From: an uncultured Acetatifactor sp.
Lineage (GTDB): Bacteria; Bacillota; Clostridia; Lachnospirales; Lachnospiraceae
Direction: 5' to 3'
DNA length: 16,069 nt
NCBI GenBank assembly: GCA_910578215.1
Contig: CAJTPH010000055.1
Coordinates: 1-16,069, forward strand
The notes beneath the pieces are model-generated. The model saw only the letters and a program-made list of their open reading frames with translations, was not told the DNA's origin and did no database searches. A program made the position numbers and the translations under genes. Positions 13,262-16,069 of the stretch are shown here, one piece after another; positions within the stretch are counted from its first letter, which is position 1; each line of letters begins with the position of its first letter.

Positions 13262-13675
13262 ATGGCAGTGGTGGAAGAATTGCTCCGCAGCGAGCCGGAC
13301 GGGGCAATCAGTTTTGGCAATCACAAACTGGCGCAGAAAGCAAAGGTGGAGGATTACGAGCATGCGGGGGATTTGCTGAAGGTTAAAACCTATCATGAAA
13401 TCACCAAGCTTGAAAAAAACGGTATGTTTCTCTATGAATCCGTACCCGGCACCAGCGTCCTGCAGTTTGTGGAAAGAGCGGACGGCGTGGAGTTCATCGT
13501 GGAGGGAGACGAGGACGCACAGATAACCATCGGGCTGAACGACGATACCGAGTACGAGGTATTTGTAGACGGCAGGAGCGTCGGCGCCATGAAGACGGGG
13601 CTTGGAGGGAAGCTTTCCCTGAGCGTGGAGCTGGAAGTGGCAGGAGAGGTTCCGGTAAAGATAACACAGAAGTAA
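13262..13675 (+). CDS. Conserved 137-aa protein of unknown function
   Basis: The ATG at 13262 has a good ribosome binding site, AGGAGG (13248-13253). The protein has a mixed N-terminus (MAVVEELLRSEPDGAISFGN), then a beta-rich body with motifs YHEITKLEKNGMFLYESVPG and GDEDAQITIGLNDDTEYEVF, ending in GGKLSLSVELE and a short strand. No signal peptide, membrane span or cysteine pair is present. From memory, close relatives are common in Lachnospiraceae and are sometimes labelled endosialidase; nothing in this sequence supports a sialidase, so I do not adopt that name. It sits between clpC and radA with its own likely promoter and terminator. Function unknown. Confidence 0.85.
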   Translation: MAVVEELLRSEPDGAISFGNHKLAQKAKVEDYEHAGDLLKVKTYHEITKLEKNGMFLYESVPGTSVLQFVERADGVEFIVEGDEDAQITIGLNDDTEYEVFVDGRSVGAMKTGLGGKLSLSVELEVAGEVPVKITQK

Positions 13676-13681
13676 AGAAGA

Positions 13682-13727
13682 TTGCGCGGGTGGGTCAGGT
13701 GCCTCCCGCGTAATTTACTTGTTTTTT
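13682..13727 (+). terminator. Probable terminator after the 137-aa gene
   Basis: TTGCGCGGG (13682-13690) pairs with CCCGCGTAA (13705-13713) through a 9-bp stem including one G·U pair. The loop is 14 nt. The tail is TTTACTTGTTTTTT (13714-13727), so the uninterrupted T-run begins 8 nt after the stem. It lies directly after the 137-aa gene. Confidence 0.6.
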
Positions 13728-13762
13728 AACAAATCAGACGGACATTCAGGCTGGTTACAGGC

Positions 13763-13794
13763 AGGAGCTATTGCCGGACAGCTCCTTATAGGAG
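13763..13794 (+). promoter_or_regulatory. Mutually exclusive hairpins in the radA leader
   Basis: AGGAGCT (13763-13769) pairs with AGCTCCT (13780-13786). The same CTCCT (13782-13786) can instead pair with AGGAG (13790-13794) across a 3-nt loop. The second AGGAG belongs to an AGGAGG that looks like a ribosome binding site but has no standard start codon at proper distance; radA starts 31 nt further on with its own CGGAG. Function is uncertain. Confidence 0.35.
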
Positions 13795-13825
13795 GATACG
13801 GGGAATAGCAGGATCGGAGAATGGT

Positions 13826-15208
13826 ATGGCAAAGAGCAGGTCGTCTACGGTTTTCTTTTGTCAAAGCTGTGGATATGAATCAAGCAAGTGGATGGGGCAG
13901 TGCCCCGGCTGTAAGGGATGGAATACCTTTGTGGAGGAGACCTTGAGCAAATCCCCTTACGCGGGCGCGGCAGGGGCAAAGCCTGAGAGGCGGGACGGCG
14001 GGGCAATGCCATCCGTTCTGTCGGAGATTTCCGTCACCGAGGAGAACAGGATCTCGACGGGAATAGGTGAGCTTGACAGAGTGCTGGGGGGCGGCATCGT
14101 CCAGGGCTCACTGACGCTGGTGGGCGGAGACCCCGGCATCGGAAAGTCCACATTGCTTTTGCAGGTGTGCAGAAACCTGTCCTCCACAGGTCATAAGGTA
14201 TTGTACATATCCGGTGAGGAATCTCTGGCACAGATCAAAATGCGTGCCGACAGAATCGGAGATTTTACGGAAGGCATGCTCCTTTTGTGCGAGACAAATC
14301 TGGGCACGATTTCCGAGGTTATCCGCACACAGAAGCCGGAGGCGGTGGTGATCGATTCCATTCAGACCATGTACAATGAAAACGTGTCCGCAGCGCCGGG
14401 CAGCGTTTCCCAGGTGCGGGAGTCTACGGGGGTTTTGCTTCAGCTTGCGAAGGGGCTGGGGGTGTCCGTGATGATCGTGGGGCATGTGACCAAGGAGGGC
14501 ACGGTGGCAGGTCCCAGAGTGCTGGAGCATATGGTGGATACGGTGCTCTATTTTGAGGGGGACAGACACGCATCTTACCGGATTCTGCGGGGAGTGAAGA
14601 ACCGATTTGGCTCCACGGACGAAATCGGTGTTTTTGAGATGCGGGAGCAGGGGCTTAAGGAGGTGCTGAACGCTTCGGAATATATGCTGGACGGCAGGCC
14701 GGAGAATGCCAGCGGCTCTGTGGTGTCCTGTACCATGGAAGGGACCAGGCCGCTTTTGGTAGAGATACAGGCCCTTGTGTGCAACAGTAATTTCGGCATT
14801 CCCCGGAGACAGACGATCGGCACGGATTTCAACAGGGTAAATCTTTTGATGGCGGTGCTGGAAAAGCGTTCGGGAATACAGCTGGCGGGCTGCGACGCCT
14901 ATGTGAACATCACGGGAGGCATGAAGATCATGGAGCCCGCCATCGATCTGGGGATTGTGCTGGCCGTGACCTCCAGCTTCAAGAACAGGGTCTTAAGCCC
15001 TAAGCTTGTGGCCTTTGGCGAGGTGGGCTTAAGCGGCGAGGTCAGGGCGGTGGCATTGGCGGCGCAGAGGGTTGCGGAGGCGGAAAAGCTGGGCTTTGAC
15101 ACCTGTATCGTTCCCTATGTGTGTGCAGAGAGCTGCAGGAAAAGCAGGGGGATTAAGGTCATTGGGGTGAAAAACGTACAGGACGCCATGAACAGTATCT
15201 TTCAGTGA
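13826..15208 (+). CDS. radA: DNA repair protein RadA (Sms)
   Basis: RadA is a RecA-like ATPase that promotes branch migration of recombination intermediates during DNA repair. The 460-aa product has the usual three parts. An N-terminal zinc finger has C12, C15, C26 and C29 (FCQSCGYESSKWMGQCPGCK). The ATPase core has Walker A GDPGIGKS (101-108), Walker B AVVIDS (173-178) and the RadA-specific KNRFG (258-262). The C-terminal part from about residue 285 is the Lon-protease-like domain, without protease activity in known RadA proteins. The ATG at 13826 follows CGGAG by about 7 nt and gives MAKSRSSTVFFCQ, a standard RadA start. The gene lies downstream of clpC, as in Bacillus. Its stop codon falls inside a perfect 8-bp hairpin. 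Confidence 0.97.
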   Translation: MAKSRSSTVFFCQSCGYESSKWMGQCPGCKGWNTFVEETLSKSPYAGAAGAKPERRDGGAMPSVLSEISVTEENRISTGIGELDRVLGGGIVQGSLTLVGGDPGIGKSTLLLQVCRNLSSTGHKVLYISGEESLAQIKMRADRIGDFTEGMLLLCETNLGTISEVIRTQKPEAVVIDSIQTMYNENVSAAPGSVSQVRESTGVLLQLAKGLGVSVMIVGHVTKEGTVAGPRVLEHMVDTVLYFEGDRHASYRILRGVKNRFGSTDEIGVFEMREQGLKEVLNASEYMLDGRPENASGSVVSCTMEGTRPLLVEIQALVCNSNFGIPRRQTIGTDFNRVNLLMAVLEKRSGIQLAGCDAYVNITGGMKIMEPAIDLGIVLAVTSSFKNRVLSPKLVAFGEVGLSGEVRAVALAAQRVAEAEKLGFDTCIVPYVCAESCRKSRGIKVIGVKNVQDAMNSIFQ

Positions 15209-15225
15209 AGCCAAAAGGGCTTCAC
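15205..15225 (+). other. Hairpin spanning the radA stop codon
   Basis: GTGAAGCC (15205-15212) pairs perfectly with GGCTTCAC (15218-15225) around a 5-nt loop; the radA stop TGA (15206-15208) lies in the 5' arm. No U-tract follows, so it is not a classic intrinsic terminator. It may stabilise the mRNA 3' end or be part of a factor-dependent terminator. The 99 bp from here to the next gene contain no other clear signal. Confidence 0.5.
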
Positions 15226-15324
15226 GCTTCAGGGCCGTCGCGCAGCGACTGGAAAAGTGGAGCCATGAAGGCGCACGAGAGCAGGGTTCATGAGCATGTA
15301 TGCGACTGAAATAGGAGATTTTTT

Positions 15325-16069
15325 ATGGGCAGAAACTGGGAAAAGGCTTTGCCGGGGCAGGCCAGGGTTCCGGAGAGCGCGGTATCGGATTTCATAGACA
15401 GTCTGGAGGCGGATGGACTGACAATGCACGGCTTTGCCATGGCAGACAGGGGGAGGCTTCTGGCGGAGGGGTATTGGGCGCCGTTTACGGCAGGCTCCCT
15501 GCATCGCATGTATTCCGTGGGAAAGAGCTTTGTATCCCTTGCCATAGGGCTTTTGCAGGAGGAGGGCAGACTGCGCCTGGATGACCCGATTTGCGGATAT
15601 TTTCGGGACAAATGCCCTGAGGAGGGGATTCACCCCTGGATAGAACAGATGACCATCCGTAATATGCTGACCATGACTACCTGCCACAGGCAGACCACCT
15701 ATAAGCGCTATAAGGGCGACTGGGTGGAATCCTTTTTTCGTGTGGCTCCGGATCATCTTCCGGGAGCGGTATTTTCTTATGATACCTCCGCCACCCATGT
15801 GCTTGCGGCGCTGACTGAGCGGCTGAGCGGAAGGAAGCTCATGGACTATCTGCGGGTAAAGGCGTTTGACAGGATAGGTGTGTCGAAGGAGGCGTATTTC
15901 ATGGAGGACCCCTACGGAGTGTCTCAGGGGGGCTCCGGCTTAAACTGTACGCTCAGGGATCTGCTGGCGGTGGCAGAGCTTGTCACAGCCGGCGGGTGCT
16001 ATCAGGGAGAGCGGCTTCTGCCTGCTGCTTATCTTGAGGAGGCGCTGCGGTGCCAGATCACAACCATAC
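15325..16069 (+). CDS. Serine beta-lactamase-like hydrolase, partial
   Basis: The frame starts at an ATG at 15325, 7 nt after AGGAG (15313-15317), and runs open to the end of the window (248 codons), so the 3' end is missing. It matches the beta-lactamase family in the broad sense (Pfam PF00144: class C enzymes, penicillin-binding esterases, D-aminopeptidases). The active-site motif SxxK is S64-V-G-K67 in RMYSVGKSF, followed by the typical helix SLAIGLLQEEGRLRLDDP. The second motif is SYDTSATHVL (151-160): Y152 matches the catalytic tyrosine, but the usual YxN is YDT, as in several esterase-like members. The region TIRNMLTMTT (110-119) is also characteristic. There is no signal peptide, so it is probably cytoplasmic and unlikely to be a true antibiotic-resistance enzyme. 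Substrate unknown. Confidence 0.9.
   Translation, partial: MGRNWEKALPGQARVPESAVSDFIDSLEADGLTMHGFAMADRGRLLAEGYWAPFTAGSLHRMYSVGKSFVSLAIGLLQEEGRLRLDDPICGYFRDKCPEEGIHPWIEQMTIRNMLTMTTCHRQTTYKRYKGDWVESFFRVAPDHLPGAVFSYDTSATHVLAALTERLSGRKLMDYLRVKAFDRIGVSKEAYFMEDPYGVSQGGSGLNCTLRDLLAVAELVTAGGCYQGERLLPAAYLEEALRCQITTI

Noticed and set aside
13101..13379. A 92-codon + strand frame starting at TTG in the gap before the 137-aa gene
   Set aside because: There is no ribosome binding site, it overlaps a well-supported gene in another frame, and its composition is not protein-like.

Overview
The window looks like the chromosome of a Firmicute of class Clostridia, most likely family Lachnospiraceae, with roughly balanced GC. 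The reasons are the GGAGG-type ribosome binding sites, the clpC to radA neighbourhood typical of Firmicutes, and several small proteins that I know only from that family (the 50-aa and 106-aa membrane proteins, and the 137-aa protein between clpC and radA). All convincing genes lie on the + strand. The species assignment is inference.

Layout. Positions 1-561 hold no convincing gene. They contain a bidirectional terminator hairpin, a strong leftward promoter, a second intrinsic terminator and the pyrE promoter. pyrE (orotate phosphoribosyltransferase) follows, then two small membrane proteins and a 698-aa M29-type metallo-aminopeptidase with a large N-terminal extension. A possible 24-codon leader ORF overlaps the start of the aminopeptidase gene. 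Positions 4032-4218 form a hairpin-rich gap that includes a very strong hairpin with a U-tract.

purE, purM, purN and purD come next and catalyse four steps of de novo IMP synthesis: GAR synthetase (purD), GAR formyltransferase (purN), AIR synthetase (purM) and N5-CAIR mutase (purE). Two genes follow in the same direction without a visible terminator: a 158-aa zinc-ribbon/HTH/zinc-ribbon protein and a 473-aa membrane protein with two SH3b domains, a nine-fold octapeptide repeat in its tail and an acidic C-terminus. A hairpin after this gene probably ends the unit.

The last third begins with a promoter overlapping an inverted repeat, followed by a short GntR/YtrA-type repressor gene and clpC, the AAA+ unfoldase of the ClpCP protease. 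In many Firmicutes ctsR-mcsA-mcsB precede clpC; here the GntR gene takes that place. A 137-aa family of unknown function separates clpC from radA (DNA repair ATPase). The window ends inside a serine beta-lactamase-like hydrolase gene.

I see no CRISPR array, insertion sequence, prophage, rRNA or tRNA. Most genes are housekeeping. The less expected material is in the leaders and the lineage-specific genes: the purE leader, the repressor that may autoregulate ahead of clpC, the zinc-ribbon and SH3b pair attached to the purine genes, the extended M29 peptidase, and a leftward promoter that fires into a terminator at the left edge.
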